Positions 1 through 7,910 of a stretch of DNA of 64,000 bases are shown here, in pieces (position 1 is the stretch's first letter; each line of letters begins with the position of its first letter). The notes below the pieces were generated by a model. It made no database searches. It saw nothing but the letters and a program-made list of their open reading frames with translations, and was not told the DNA's origin. A program made the translations under genes and the position numbers. Origin of the DNA: Flagellimonas nanhaiensis (GTDB lineage Bacteria > Bacteroidota > Bacteroidia > Flavobacteriales > Flavobacteriaceae); the NCBI RefSeq assembly GCF_003382275.1, contig NZ_QTJX01000002.1:744001-808000 (forward strand), in the 5' to 3' direction.

Positions 1-2
1 AA

Positions 3-428
3 GGAGAACCTAAGGTAATTGAATACAACGTTCGTATGGGGGATCCCGAAACCGAAGTGGTGATGCCACGCATTAAGACCGATTTGGTTGAGGTTCTTGT
101 TGCCATGGCCGAGGGGAAACTCAACGAAATTGACCTGGAAATCGATTCAAGGGCTGCGACTACGGTAATGGCGGTATCTGGAGGTTATCCCGAAGCATAC
201 GAAAAAGGAAAGGAGATTTCAGGAACAGAAGCCATAACCGATTCACTGGTTTTTCATGCTGGCACTAAATCAACAGATGGAAAAGTGCTTACCAATGGAG
301 GTCGTGTTATTGCAATCACCTCCTACGGCAAGGATTTTAGGGAAGCCCTGCAAAAATCCTATCAAAATATGGAAAAGCTCCATTTTGATGGAATGTACTA
401 CCGAAAAGATCTTGGATTTGATCTATAG
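3..428 (+). CDS. purD: Phosphoribosylamine--glycine ligase (GARS), C-terminal part
   Basis: This is the 3' end of purD, cut by the window edge and open in frame from base 3. PurD joins phosphoribosylamine and glycine with ATP in the second step of purine synthesis. The visible part starts in the ATP-grasp core motif (EYNVRMGDPETEVVMPR, which carries metal/ATP ligands) and continues through the C-terminal domain with the typical SGGYPEAYEKG and TNGGRVIAITSYG stretches. The stop overlaps the end of the convergent DUF6341 gene by 6 bp. The identification is firm; the N-terminal two thirds lie outside the window. Confidence 0.95.
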   Translation, partial: GEPKVIEYNVRMGDPETEVVMPRIKTDLVEVLVAMAEGKLNEIDLEIDSRAATTVMAVSGGYPEAYEKGKEISGTEAITDSLVFHAGTKSTDGKVLTNGGRVIAITSYGKDFREALQKSYQNMEKLHFDGMYYRKDLGFDL

Positions 429-644
429 ATAAGAATGGGAGCTTATGCTCTTGTCTTCTTCGCCACGGTCGTTGAAAAGTTTCAACTCTTTCATCCAATA
501 AATCATGGCGACAAAACCGATAACAAAGAAAATCCAGTTTACTGAGTTGGAAGACCACCAATTCTCCATAAAACGGAAAAAATCATAGGGTGCAAACAGG
601 TAGTTTACAAATAAGTCTTCAATGCCGTAAAAAAACTTGCTCAT
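423..644 (-). CDS. DUF6341 family small membrane protein
   Basis: This 73-residue protein has one clear hydrophobic segment (about residues 35-51, WIFFVIGFVAMIYWM). Its aromatic N-terminus (MSKFFYGIEDLFVNYLFAPYD) matches what I recall of DUF6341, a small Flavobacteriia family usually encoded between purD and a DUF6427 protein, as here. Function is unknown. It is divergent from the next gene (41 bp between starts) and convergent with purD. The gene looks real because context and family agree; the family name is from memory. Confidence 0.75.
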   Translation of the reverse strand: MSKFFYGIEDLFVNYLFAPYDFFRFMENWWSSNSVNWIFFVIGFVAMIYWMKELKLFNDRGEEDKSISSHSYL

Positions 645-684
645 CTTATGCTATATTTACTCTGCAAAAGTAGCAAAAGATAGG

Positions 685-1617
685 ATGTTTTCAAGCTTTT
701 TCGGAAAAACAAAACCCATAAACTATATTGTCCTATCCGTTTTCTTGTTTCTTTTCTATTTACTGGACTTACTTTTTCAGGTTGATGGTAAAATAGGGGA
801 AGTGGATATTGCCGTTGAACTGATGGCTTTTGTGGCATTGCTTCTATCGATTTTTGTCATCAATCAAATTGTGAGAACGGAAAAGGTCACGGACTTTAAT
901 TCCTATGCCATGCTGTTCTTTGTATTGCTCATAGTGGCGTTCTCGGATGTCCTTATGGACAAAAAAGCAATTTTCGCAAATCTGTTTTTGCTCATTGCAG
1001 TCTGGCGCTTACTTGCGATAAAATCAATTCGCAATGTAAAACACAAGGTTTTTGATGGGGCATTTTTAATAACAGTGGCAAGTCTTTTCTACGATTGGGC
1101 CCTAATATTCATGATTCTTGTCTTTGTGGTCATCAACGTGTACGATAGAAAGACTTTTAAAAACTGGCTTGTTCCCTTTTTGGCCATGATTACGGTTTTT
1201 ATTTTGTCCTTTACCGTACTTAAGCTTTTGAATGCCCTTTCCTTCTACAAAGAACATTACCGGTTTACATTTGACTTTTTAAATGATGGATTTTTCACCA
1301 GACCGGATATTATTAAATTCCTGATCTATGCCTCGTTGATTTTTGTTGTGGTCTTCTTTGTTTTTCTTAGAACCAGAAAAATTGGTGGGGGAAAATTGAT
1401 TGTGTTACGTCTTGTTTTTCTGGCTTTTATATTTGCCACTACCATTACTTTGTTCAAGTCCGGAAATGCTTCTCCCGTATTGCTCACCTTCTTTCCCGCT
1501 TCGGTTTTTTTGGCCAATTATCTTGAAGGAATCAAGAGGGCCAAATTACAGGAATTGGTCACGGGATTGTGCCTGGGCATTTCGTTGTTGCTTTTTCTTC
1601 TGGAGCTCAATCTTTAA
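685..1617 (+). CDS. DUF6427 family multi-pass membrane protein
   Basis: This 310-residue integral membrane protein has roughly nine or ten hydrophobic helices and short polar loops, and starts MFSSFFGKTKPINY, a motif I associate with DUF6427. An upstream ATG at 637 is in frame, but it lies upstream of a promoter-like TATATTTA at 652-659, and the family motif begins at 685, so 685 is preferred. The gene opens a co-directional run with the DUF4254 and glycosyltransferase genes, suggesting a role in surface polysaccharide or envelope assembly. Function is not established. Confidence 0.75.
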   Translation: MFSSFFGKTKPINYIVLSVFLFLFYLLDLLFQVDGKIGEVDIAVELMAFVALLLSIFVINQIVRTEKVTDFNSYAMLFFVLLIVAFSDVLMDKKAIFANLFLLIAVWRLLAIKSIRNVKHKVFDGAFLITVASLFYDWALIFMILVFVVINVYDRKTFKNWLVPFLAMITVFILSFTVLKLLNALSFYKEHYRFTFDFLNDGFFTRPDIIKFLIYASLIFVVVFFVFLRTRKIGGGKLIVLRLVFLAFIFATTITLFKSGNASPVLLTFFPASVFLANYLEGIKRAKLQELVTGLCLGISLLLFLLELNL

Positions 1618-1655
1618 GACAGAATGCAATATCTTTGTTTAAAATATTTGTGCCC

Positions 1656-2261
1656 ATGTTCAGTTCGTTTGCCTTCAAAATTTTTCAGGAAAGTATAGAC
1701 ACTTATCATATCAAGGATAATGTTTCCCAAGAATTCTCAAACCCTTATCCGAAGGATAAAGTAGAGCACTTGCTTTATCGAAAAAATTGGATAGATACGG
1801 TACAATGGCATTACGAGGATATTATCAGGGATCCAGAAATAAATCCTGATGATGCTCTGGAACTTAAGCGAAAGATTGATGCAAGCAATCAGGACAGAAC
1901 CGATTTGGTGGAATACATAGACAGCTATTTTTTGGACAAGTACAAGTCTGTTGAGATTAGGCAAGATGCCACGATCAATACAGAAAGCCCGGCTTGGGCC
2001 TTGGACAGATTGTCAATTTTAGCCCTGAAGATTTACCATATGCAAGAGGAAGTAGATCGAAAAGACGCTTCACCAGAACATATTCAAAAGTGCACGGAAA
2101 AACTGAATGTGTTGTTGGAACAGAAAAAGGACCTTTCGTCCGCTATTGATCAATTACTCAAAGATATTGAGTCGGGGAGCAAGTACATGAAAGTCTACAA
2201 GCAGATGAAAATGTACAATGACGATGAATTAAATCCCGTTCTCCGTGGACAAAAAGGGTAA
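1656..2261 (+). CDS. DUF4254 domain-containing protein
   Basis: This soluble, mostly helical protein of 201 residues is rich in charged residues. The region around RKNWIDTVQWHYEDIIRDPEI and the later helices (WALDRLSILALKIYHM) match the DUF4254 family, commonly encoded beside family-9 glycosyltransferases in Bacteroidota. The start at 1656 (MFSSFAFKIFQES) is chosen over an in-frame ATG at 1569 that lies inside the upstream gene. The 3' end overlaps the next gene by 17 bp, indicating translational coupling. Biochemical function is unknown; a partnership with the glycosyltransferase is inferred from linkage. Confidence 0.75.
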   Translation: MFSSFAFKIFQESIDTYHIKDNVSQEFSNPYPKDKVEHLLYRKNWIDTVQWHYEDIIRDPEINPDDALELKRKIDASNQDRTDLVEYIDSYFLDKYKSVEIRQDATINTESPAWALDRLSILALKIYHMQEEVDRKDASPEHIQKCTEKLNVLLEQKKDLSSAIDQLLKDIESGSKYMKVYKQMKMYNDDELNPVLRGQKG

Positions 2262-3294
2262 AGCCGCCCGTGTTTTGGTCATTCGCCTATCTGCCATGGG
2301 CGATGTCGCTATGATGATTCCCGTGTTGCGGGCCCTTACCGAAAAATATCCTGGTCTTCAACTGACCATACTTACCAAAAGACTGTTCTTGCCCATTTTT
2401 TCCGGATTGGAAAATGTGAATGCCATTGAGGCTGATGTAAAAAATGCACATAAGGGATTGGTGGGTCTTTGGCGATTGTATCAGGAATTAAAAAAACACC
2501 AATTTGATGCCGTAGCAGACCTGCACAATGTGTTGAGAAGTCGAGTGCTGAAAAAGTACTTTTCCCTAGATCGAATTGCTTTTGCCCAAATTGACAAAGG
2601 GCGGAGCGAAAAACGTGCACTCACACGAAGCCGAAACAAGAAATTTGAGCAATTAAAAACTACCCATGAGCGGTACGCCGAGGTTTTTACAGCGCTTGGG
2701 TTTCCTGTGGAGTTGTCAGGTGCAAAACTGCTGGAAAGAAGACAACTTTCAGATAAAGTACTTCAGCTGGTAAAACAGGATGCCAAAAAATGGATAGGAA
2801 TTGCACCTTTTGCAGCTCATGAAGGTAAAATGTATCCGCTTCACCTCATGAAAGAGGTCATAAAGAACCTAAATAATACCGAAAAGTATAAAATACTTCT
2901 TTTTGGAGGAGGTAGCAAGGAGGTTGTGCAGCTAGAAGAGTTTTCCGGGGAATTTGACCACACTTTGAACATGGCAGGAAAACTCAACTTATCGGAAGAA
3001 CTGGAACTGATTTCCAATTTGGACATTATGTTGTCCATGGATAGTGGCAACGCGCATTTGGCAGCCAATTATGGGATTCTTGTGGTAACGCTGTGGGGAG
3101 TTACCCACCCTTATGCTGGCTTTTATCCGTTTGGTCAACCCATGGATTATGCATTGATGGCCGATCGGGAGAGGTTTCCCTTGATTCCCACCTCGGTTTA
3201 TGGAAATAAGATGCCAAAGGATTATGCAATTGCCATGGAGTCTATTGAACCAAAAGCGGTCGTGGAAAAGCTTCAACATATTTTAGAGGCCTAA
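2245..3294 (+). CDS. Glycosyltransferase family 9 (heptosyltransferase-like)
   Basis: This 349-residue protein starts at GTG 2245. The N-terminal Rossmann half begins VLVIRLSAMGDVAMMIPVLRAL, the hallmark of GT9 enzymes such as ADP-heptose:LPS heptosyltransferases. The C-terminal half has the conserved DSGNAHLAANYGILVVTLWG donor-binding region. It probably transfers a sugar to a lipid A-core-like acceptor at the cytoplasmic face of the inner membrane; the donor sugar cannot be read from sequence. It overlaps the DUF4254 gene by 17 bp and ends 4 bp inside the convergent tetR gene. Confidence 0.88.
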   Translation: MDKKGKAARVLVIRLSAMGDVAMMIPVLRALTEKYPGLQLTILTKRLFLPIFSGLENVNAIEADVKNAHKGLVGLWRLYQELKKHQFDAVADLHNVLRSRVLKKYFSLDRIAFAQIDKGRSEKRALTRSRNKKFEQLKTTHERYAEVFTALGFPVELSGAKLLERRQLSDKVLQLVKQDAKKWIGIAPFAAHEGKMYPLHLMKEVIKNLNNTEKYKILLFGGGSKEVVQLEEFSGEFDHTLNMAGKLNLSEELELISNLDIMLSMDSGNAHLAANYGILVVTLWGVTHPYAGFYPFGQPMDYALMADRERFPLIPTSVYGNKMPKDYAIAMESIEPKAVVEKLQHILEA

Positions 3295-3908
3295 ATTACG
3301 GGTGCTTGCTCGGCGATAATTTTAAAATATTGCTTTAACTGTTGGATGTACTGGTATTTCAATTGCCTATTGGAACTTCCCATCAACAAGGACCGCATCC
3401 CCAAGTAAGAAGCAATGATATAGGTGGCCACACCTTCACAGTCTACATGTCTGGCAATATGCCCGTCCACTTTTCCGCGTTTCAGTACAGATACCAGATT
3501 AACTTCCCAGACATTGAGAATATCTTTTAAATATCTGCTTATCTCTGTATTGCGTTTGTTGAACTCAGTTAAGAAATCATTGAGCATGAAACCATAGGCC
3601 ATCTCATTTCCTTTTCCGGGTTCCAATGCGTTTTCGAGACTTTCCGCAATAATTGGGAGTGGATTGTCATGCGTGTTCAATGGTTCAATGAGCAAGGCAT
3701 ATACCTTTTGCACAATAAGATTTTGAATAATGTTAATGAAGAAATCTTCTTTTGATCTAAAGTGATGATAAAATGCTCCTTTGGAAAGGGAGAGTTCCTT
3801 TAAGATATCATCCAGACTAGTGTTGTGATACCCTTTGGCGTGGAATACCTCCAGGCCTTTGGCACATAGTAGGTGCATGGTCTCACGTTTTTTTAGTGTG
3901 GTTTGCAT
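3291..3908 (-). CDS. TetR/AcrR family transcriptional regulator
   Basis: This 205-residue protein has an N-terminal TetR helix-turn-helix (about residues 8-55: GLEVFHAKGYHNTSLDDIL, then LSKGAFYHHFRSKEDFF) and a helical C-terminal ligand/dimer domain of typical length. An inverted repeat AGAC-N6-GTCT at 3933-3946 lies 25 bp upstream of the start, as expected for autorepression. A related site lies at 4060-4075, and two more sit beside the arsenosugar/patatin promoters, so this regulator may control those genes. The ligand is unknown. Confidence 0.9.
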   Translation of the reverse strand: MQTTLKKRETMHLLCAKGLEVFHAKGYHNTSLDDILKELSLSKGAFYHHFRSKEDFFINIIQNLIVQKVYALLIEPLNTHDNPLPIIAESLENALEPGKGNEMAYGFMLNDFLTEFNKRNTEISRYLKDILNVWEVNLVSVLKRGKVDGHIARHVDCEGVATYIIASYLGMRSLLMGSSNRQLKYQYIQQLKQYFKIIAEQAPVI

Positions 3909-3932
3909 AAGATTTGGGTTTTGGGTTCAATT

Positions 3933-3946
3933 AGACCGTTAAGTCT
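3933..3946. promoter_or_regulatory. TetR-type operator, site A (AGAC-N6-GTCT)
   Basis: A perfect 4+4 inverted repeat with a 6-bp centre (cgttaa), followed by GTTAC on the right. It is 25 bp upstream of the tetR start codon, the usual place for an autoregulatory operator. It shares half-site and spacing with four other sites in the window (4060, 6912, 7016, 49443). Binding by this TetR is inferred. Confidence 0.55.
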
Positions 3947-4059
3947 GTTACAAAGATTTTCCGCTTTTGACTCGAAATGAAGAATTTGGGACGTATTTGT
4001 AAGAAAAATCGGTGAAAAACCTAAAAAGAGCCAAAAATGCCCATCTCAAAAAAATAAAA

Positions 4060-4075
4060 CCGACTCGGCGGTCGG
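4060..4075. promoter_or_regulatory. TetR-type operator, site B (CCGAC-N6-GTCGG)
   Basis: A perfect 5+5 inverted repeat around tcggcg that extends to AAACCGAC/GTCGGTTT. It lies between tetR and the divergent small gene at 4196, 121 bp before that gene's start. It is nearly identical to site C at 6912, including the trailing GTCGGTTT, which argues for a common regulator. Confidence 0.55.
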
Positions 4076-4195
4076 TTTAAGCGATGGTTTATTGGGGTGA
4101 AATACATATCAATCCAAAACCATGATTTGTCAATTTAACAAGAACTTCTACATAAAACACTGCAACTTTATCCATATATGGAAATTAACCATTGA

Positions 4196-4525
4196 ATGAT
4201 TGATAGAGAGACAGCAAAAAAAGAAGTTGAGGAGAGTTGTGGTAAAGGTTGGCTAACTTTAGTAGAGATTCTTTATGATAATATTCCAACCGAAGTTAGT
4301 ATAACAGAAATATTTCAAAAGTATGGAAAGTTAGAAATTAGATATGAAGGTGAAAGCAAGCACTTTGAAGAATTGGCTAGAAACCTAAGCTATATAAGTG
4401 AAAAAATCTGTGAAATTTGTGGAAAAAGTGGAGGCTATTCAATAATAGATGGGTGGGAAACGACGCTTTGTGATTTCCATTTTAATACTTCAAAGGCAAA
4501 AAAGAAATACAGGAAACAGGAATAA
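4196..4525 (+). CDS. Small zinc-ribbon-like protein of unknown function
   Basis: This 109-residue soluble protein is markedly more AT-rich than its neighbours. The N-terminal part reads KGWLTLVEILYDNIP...ITEIFQKYGKLEIRYEG. The C-terminal part has two Cys pairs and a His (CEICGKSGGYSIIDGWETTLCDFHF, here split as CxxC then C-x2-H), a likely zinc-binding knuckle. I recall a widespread family with the pattern GWLPL...QVKEKFGxLRFY...CExCG...GW..TLC that is often found singly in variable regions. No function is known; an orphan immunity-type protein is one possibility. The flanking genes point outwards, so it may be a recent single-gene insertion. Confidence 0.6.
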   Translation: MIDRETAKKEVEESCGKGWLTLVEILYDNIPTEVSITEIFQKYGKLEIRYEGESKHFEELARNLSYISEKICEICGKSGGYSIIDGWETTLCDFHFNTSKAKKKYRKQE

Positions 4526-4586
4526 TGCCTTGACATTTTGGCAAACAACAACCTAAATGTATCCAAACTTCTTTTATTTGGCACTC

Positions 4587-5675
4587 TTATGCCACCGTCC
4601 CTTGGCAACTACTCCCTGCTCCAGCAGTACAACCATAACAATGTTGGGAGATAATGATATTTCTATCGTTTAAGATGTCCTCATTATAGTCCTTAATGTG
4701 TTTCACCTTGCTGGCCACCTTTAGGTCCAGCATTTGGTTAAAGTCACAGTCGTACAACCAGCCATCCCAACTCACCGAAATGGTATTGGTACACATAACA
4801 TTGGAAACAGCAGCCGGATTATAGGCTTCCACAAGGGCGTACATATAATCTTCATAGTTATCTGAGGCAATCAAGTAATCCAAAAATCGTGATATGGGAA
4901 GATTGGTAATCGCAAACAGATTATGAAAATCAATATCGAAATCTTCTTTGAGCGCTTTTTTAAAATCTCGTTCCATGGCAGCTTGATCTCCTGGCAAAAA
5001 TGCACCTGAGGGATTATAGACCAAATCCAGTCGCAAACTACTGTCTGGCATGCCGTAGCCCACCGCATTCAATTCTTGCAAGGCTTTTATGGATTTATCG
5101 AAAACTCCATCACCACGTTGTTTGTCCGTTTTTCCACGGGTATAGTGTGGCATGGATGATACCACATGCACGTTGTGCTTCTTAAAGAACTCCGGGAGAT
5201 CATAGTATTTTTTGTTTGCTCGAATAATGGTCAAGTTGGAGCGTACAATGAAATCTTGGATTCCCGCTTTAGCGGCTTCCTCCACAAACCACCTGAAATT
5301 AGGATTCATTTCGGGAGCACCTCCGGTGAGGTCCAAGGTATGGGCTCCGGTGTTTCGGATGACCTCTAAGCACTGTTCCATGGTTTCCCGGGTCATGATT
5401 TCCTTTCGGTCCGGTCCCGCATCCACATGGCAGTGTTCGCAGACCTGGTTGCACATATACCCCACATTGATCTGCAGTATCTCCAACTTTTGCGGTCTTA
5501 GGGGAAACTGACCGATTTCAGCGATTTTATCCTTGAAGAAGGGCAATTCGCCATCCGCGAAGATTCCTCCATTGAGGATTTCAAGTTGTCTACTGGTTTC
5601 AGCCAACTCGTTCTCTCTGGATTTCAGTGACTTTTTTGCAGCTTTTTTTATTTCGGGCAAAATACTTTGTTCCAT
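4587..5675 (-). CDS. arsS: Arsenosugar biosynthesis radical SAM protein ArsS
   Basis: This 362-residue radical SAM enzyme has the [4Fe-4S]/SAM motif CNQVCEHC (C75, C79, C82), a LTGGAPEMNP region, and a C-terminus with HCYGCTAGAGSSCQG. In some members of the family a selenocysteine replaces the last Cys; here it is an ordinary Cys codon. ArsS is proposed to transfer the 5'-deoxyadenosyl group of SAM to dimethylarsinous acid, giving the arsenosugar precursor. The stop of the upstream AhpD-like gene is 3 bp from this start, so they are co-transcribed. No arsM arsenite methyltransferase is present in the window. Confidence 0.88.
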   Translation of the reverse strand: MEQSILPEIKKAAKKSLKSRENELAETSRQLEILNGGIFADGELPFFKDKIAEIGQFPLRPQKLEILQINVGYMCNQVCEHCHVDAGPDRKEIMTRETMEQCLEVIRNTGAHTLDLTGGAPEMNPNFRWFVEEAAKAGIQDFIVRSNLTIIRANKKYYDLPEFFKKHNVHVVSSMPHYTRGKTDKQRGDGVFDKSIKALQELNAVGYGMPDSSLRLDLVYNPSGAFLPGDQAAMERDFKKALKEDFDIDFHNLFAITNLPISRFLDYLIASDNYEDYMYALVEAYNPAAVSNVMCTNTISVSWDGWLYDCDFNQMLDLKVASKVKHIKDYNEDILNDRNIIISQHCYGCTAGAGSSCQGTVA

Positions 5676-5678
5676 AGT

Positions 5679-6014
5679 CTACATGGATAATTTGTTGTAC
5701 TTGTTCATCATTTGTACGCCGTGTACGAGCGTGGCGCCACTTTCAATAGCGGCCCCAGCATGGACGGCCTCCATCATTTCTTCTTTGGTAATACCTTTTT
5801 GTAGGCCATCTTTAGTATAGGCGTCTATGCAATAGGGGCATTTTACCACGTGTGAGACAGCGAGGGCAATCAAGGATTTTTCACGCGCGCTTAGTGCGCC
5901 TTCCTCGAAGACTTTACCGTAATAATCAAAGAATTTGTTACCAAGTTCTTCGCTCCATTCTGTGATTTTTCCAAATTTTCTAAGATCCGCAGGATCATAA
6001 TATGAGTTTGCCAT
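5679..6014 (-). CDS. Arsenosugar-associated peroxidase-like protein (carboxymuconolactone decarboxylase/AhpD fold)
   Basis: This 111-residue protein carries the AhpD-type CPYCIDAYTK motif (CxxC followed by a nearby acidic residue) in the helical CMD fold, with EGALSAREKSLIALAVSHVVKCPYC before it. A version of this family is habitually encoded next to arsS. The start at 6014 (MANSYYDPADLRKFGK) fits the family; an in-frame ATG at 6125 would add an unrelated N-terminus overlapping the upstream gene. It may reduce or hand on arsenic-sulfur intermediates, which is inference from the motif and linkage. Confidence 0.85.
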   Translation of the reverse strand: MANSYYDPADLRKFGKITEWSEELGNKFFDYYGKVFEEGALSAREKSLIALAVSHVVKCPYCIDAYTKDGLQKGITKEEMMEAVHAGAAIESGATLVHGVQMMNKYNKLSM

Positions 6015-6102
6015 TTGTAATGCTTTTATGGTTGTGATAAATAGGCTATGGATTGCTTCAATGGAATCAATAGCTAAAAAATTGGATTGTGAGAATCCCT
6101 TA

Positions 6103-6816
6103 CTAGATAGAATTGGAAATGGCAAAAGGAGACCCTTTGTTGAAAGGAACCTGTTTAAGAATTTGAATATGCACCTCTAGGGTACGGGTAAGAATTTCTA
6201 TGTTTTTATGCCACAGACCGGAGAATAATGAAATCCAGCTTTTGGACAATGTTCGGATATAGTTGGAAAGTAATTTTACATCTTCAATTGAGTCGATGTC
6301 TATTAATCTATCCAGTGTATTTACAATACAGCCGTTGGACCTGAAATAGCTTAATGTTTCCTGATAAAGATTGACCGTTTGCCAGGGAAGGGCCTCAAAA
6401 GAAACCTTGTCAAAATGATTGTAATGGATGCCCAACAAATAAAACCCGCCATCCAAGGTTGGCCCCAATACAATATTTTCCTTTGATAGTTTTTGTTTTG
6501 CAAGTAAAAGATGCTTCACCGTCAAATGAGGACTATCATTACCAATGGAAATAACCTGTGAATATCCCGAAGAGAAGACTTCTTGTATAGCATTGGAAAA
6601 GCGTGCTGAAAAGGTAGCTCCATACTGATTCCTTTCCGTTAGAAGGAAATAGGGCAGTCCGCTGGCCTTGACAGTTTCCAGTGTTTGCTGGGTAAGTCGG
6701 TCGAACAAAGCGGAAGACCCATCAATTCTTTTGACATGGGCATCCTTTTCTGCAGAGTTTGCAAAAATGAGGACGGCTGTATTTTGGACTAGACTTGTTT
6801 GCACAGAAATTATCAA
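6103..6816 (-). CDS. DUF2064 family glycosyltransferase-like protein (arsenosugar cluster)
   Basis: This 237-residue protein has the nucleotide-sugar transferase-like fold of DUF2064/TIGR04282. Diagnostic stretches are IGNDSPHLTVKHL and LGPTLDGGFYLLGIH, with an N-terminal VLIFANSAEKDAHVKR. Members are often neighbours of ArsS and are thought to attach a sugar or polyol during arsenosugar formation. It is the first gene of the three-gene minus-strand operon. TetR-type site C lies 96 bp upstream. The last ~60 residues are less conserved and may be lineage-specific. Confidence 0.8.
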   Translation of the reverse strand: MIISVQTSLVQNTAVLIFANSAEKDAHVKRIDGSSALFDRLTQQTLETVKASGLPYFLLTERNQYGATFSARFSNAIQEVFSSGYSQVISIGNDSPHLTVKHLLLAKQKLSKENIVLGPTLDGGFYLLGIHYNHFDKVSFEALPWQTVNLYQETLSYFRSNGCIVNTLDRLIDIDSIEDVKLLSNYIRTLSKSWISLFSGLWHKNIEILTRTLEVHIQILKQVPFNKGSPFAISNSI

Positions 6817-6911
6817 TTACCCTAAACTTACAACAAAAAAACAGTATACATTTGGTCGATTGTTGACCATTACGATTACAAATTATTTCATTTAATGGCA
6901 ATTTTAACATT

Positions 6912-6927
6912 CCGACCCGCCGGTCGG
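6912..6927. promoter_or_regulatory. TetR-type operator, site C (CCGAC-N6-GTCGG)
   Basis: A perfect 5+5 inverted repeat (centre ccgccg) followed by TTTTG, between the divergent arsenosugar operon (start 6816) and the patatin gene (start 7122). It matches site B in half-sites, spacing and right flank. It is placed to repress the arsenosugar operon; no good -7 element for that operon was identified. Confidence 0.55.
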
Positions 6928-7015
6928 TTTTGAAAATGAGGGGACTATCTTTTAAAGGATTAAAATCGATAAGACATCGATAAGTTGTAAAAAAGAAGTG
7001 ATTTTTTAAGGATTC

Positions 7016-7031
7016 CAGACCCGGGAGTCTG
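7016..7031. promoter_or_regulatory. TetR-type operator, site D (CAGAC-N6-GTCTG)
   Basis: A perfect 5+5 inverted repeat (centre ccggga) followed by TTTTG, about 30 bp upstream of the -33 element of the patatin promoter. It has the same geometry as sites A-C and E but the T/G half-site variant also seen in site A. Confidence 0.5.
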
Positions 7032-7060
7032 TTTTGATGCATGAAAAAGTGGGTTCAAGA

Positions 7061-7092
7061 TTGTACTTTTTAAGACGTTCACTCTAATTTTG
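7061..7092 (+). promoter_or_regulatory. Bacteroidota-type promoter for the patatin gene
   Basis: TTG at 7061-7063 and TAATTTTG at 7085-7092, separated by 21 bp, match the Bacteroidota consensus (TTG near -33, TAnnTTTG at -7). Transcription would start near 7099, which rules out the in-frame ATG at 7095 and supports the start at 7122. Confidence 0.6.
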
Positions 7093-7121
7093 CATTGGAT
7101 TTTGCACGCCTCAATGAAACC

Positions 7122-7895
7122 ATGAATATTTCCGAAGCAAAAAATATGGGATTGGTGCTCTCCGGAGGGGGAGTTAGGGGAATGGCCCATATTGGCCTGA
7201 TCAAAGCCATACAAGAATATGGCCTTAAGGCAGACTTTGTGGCCGGCTCTAGCGTAGGGGCCCTTGTGGGAGCTCTTTATGCCAATGGGAACAGCATTGA
7301 AGAAATGTTACAATTTTTTAAAGAGACCCCGCTGTTCCAGTACAGTTTTTTTGCCATCAACAAGCCTGGGTTTATAGACACCGAACGCTATTTCAAGATT
7401 TTTGAAAGGTATTTTCCGCAAAATTCCTTTAAAAGCCTGAAAATGCCCTTGTGTGTATTGGCGACGGATCTTTTGAAGGGTGAGGAAAAGGTTTTTCAAG
7501 AAGGGCCTTTAATTAAGCCTTTACTGGCATCAGCAGCTTTAACACCGGTTTTCAGTCCGGTTGAAATTAATGGGACCTTGTACGCAGATGGAGGAATTAT
7601 GAACAACTTTCCGAAGGAATATTTGGAAGACAAAACGGATTTCATCTTGGGAAGTAATGTCTCCATAGCCGCGGAACTTCAAAAAAAGGACCTAAAAAAC
7701 TCCTTACAGCTTGCAGGAAGGGTCACCGGATTGATGATCTATGCATCAAGCCACAAAAAACTTCACGAATGTGACCTCTTTATTGAGCCCATGGAACTGG
7801 AAGAAATTGGTGTGTTGGACAAAAAAGGTATTGAAAAGGCATTTGCCATTGGCTATGACCATGGGCGCTCCATGCTGGAAAAGGCCTTGGCTTAA
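7122..7895 (+). CDS. Patatin-like phospholipase (RssA/NTE family)
   Basis: This 257-residue patatin-fold serine lipase has the oxyanion loop GGGVRG (15-20), the nucleophile elbow GSSVG (Ser44) and the catalytic-dyad Asp in DGG (156-158). It has no signal peptide, so it is probably a cytoplasmic or membrane-peripheral lysophospholipase/esterase of the RssA type; the natural lipid is unknown. It has its own promoter beside a TetR-type operator. The downstream reductase gene converges on it. Confidence 0.9.
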   Translation: MNISEAKNMGLVLSGGGVRGMAHIGLIKAIQEYGLKADFVAGSSVGALVGALYANGNSIEEMLQFFKETPLFQYSFFAINKPGFIDTERYFKIFERYFPQNSFKSLKMPLCVLATDLLKGEEKVFQEGPLIKPLLASAALTPVFSPVEINGTLYADGGIMNNFPKEYLEDKTDFILGSNVSIAAELQKKDLKNSLQLAGRVTGLMIYASSHKKLHECDLFIEPMELEEIGVLDKKGIEKAFAIGYDHGRSMLEKALA

Positions 7896-7910
7896 AATTA
7901 CCAACCCAGT

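Noticed and set aside
7011-7036. Possible tRNA-like or terminator hairpin
   Set aside because: Too short for a tRNA; the short arms, spacing and promoter position fit an operator of the class seen at 4060 and 6912.
7095-7121. Upstream ATG for the patatin gene at 7095
   Set aside because: It lies upstream of the predicted transcription start (TAATTTTG at 7085-7092), and the family motif fits a start at 7122.
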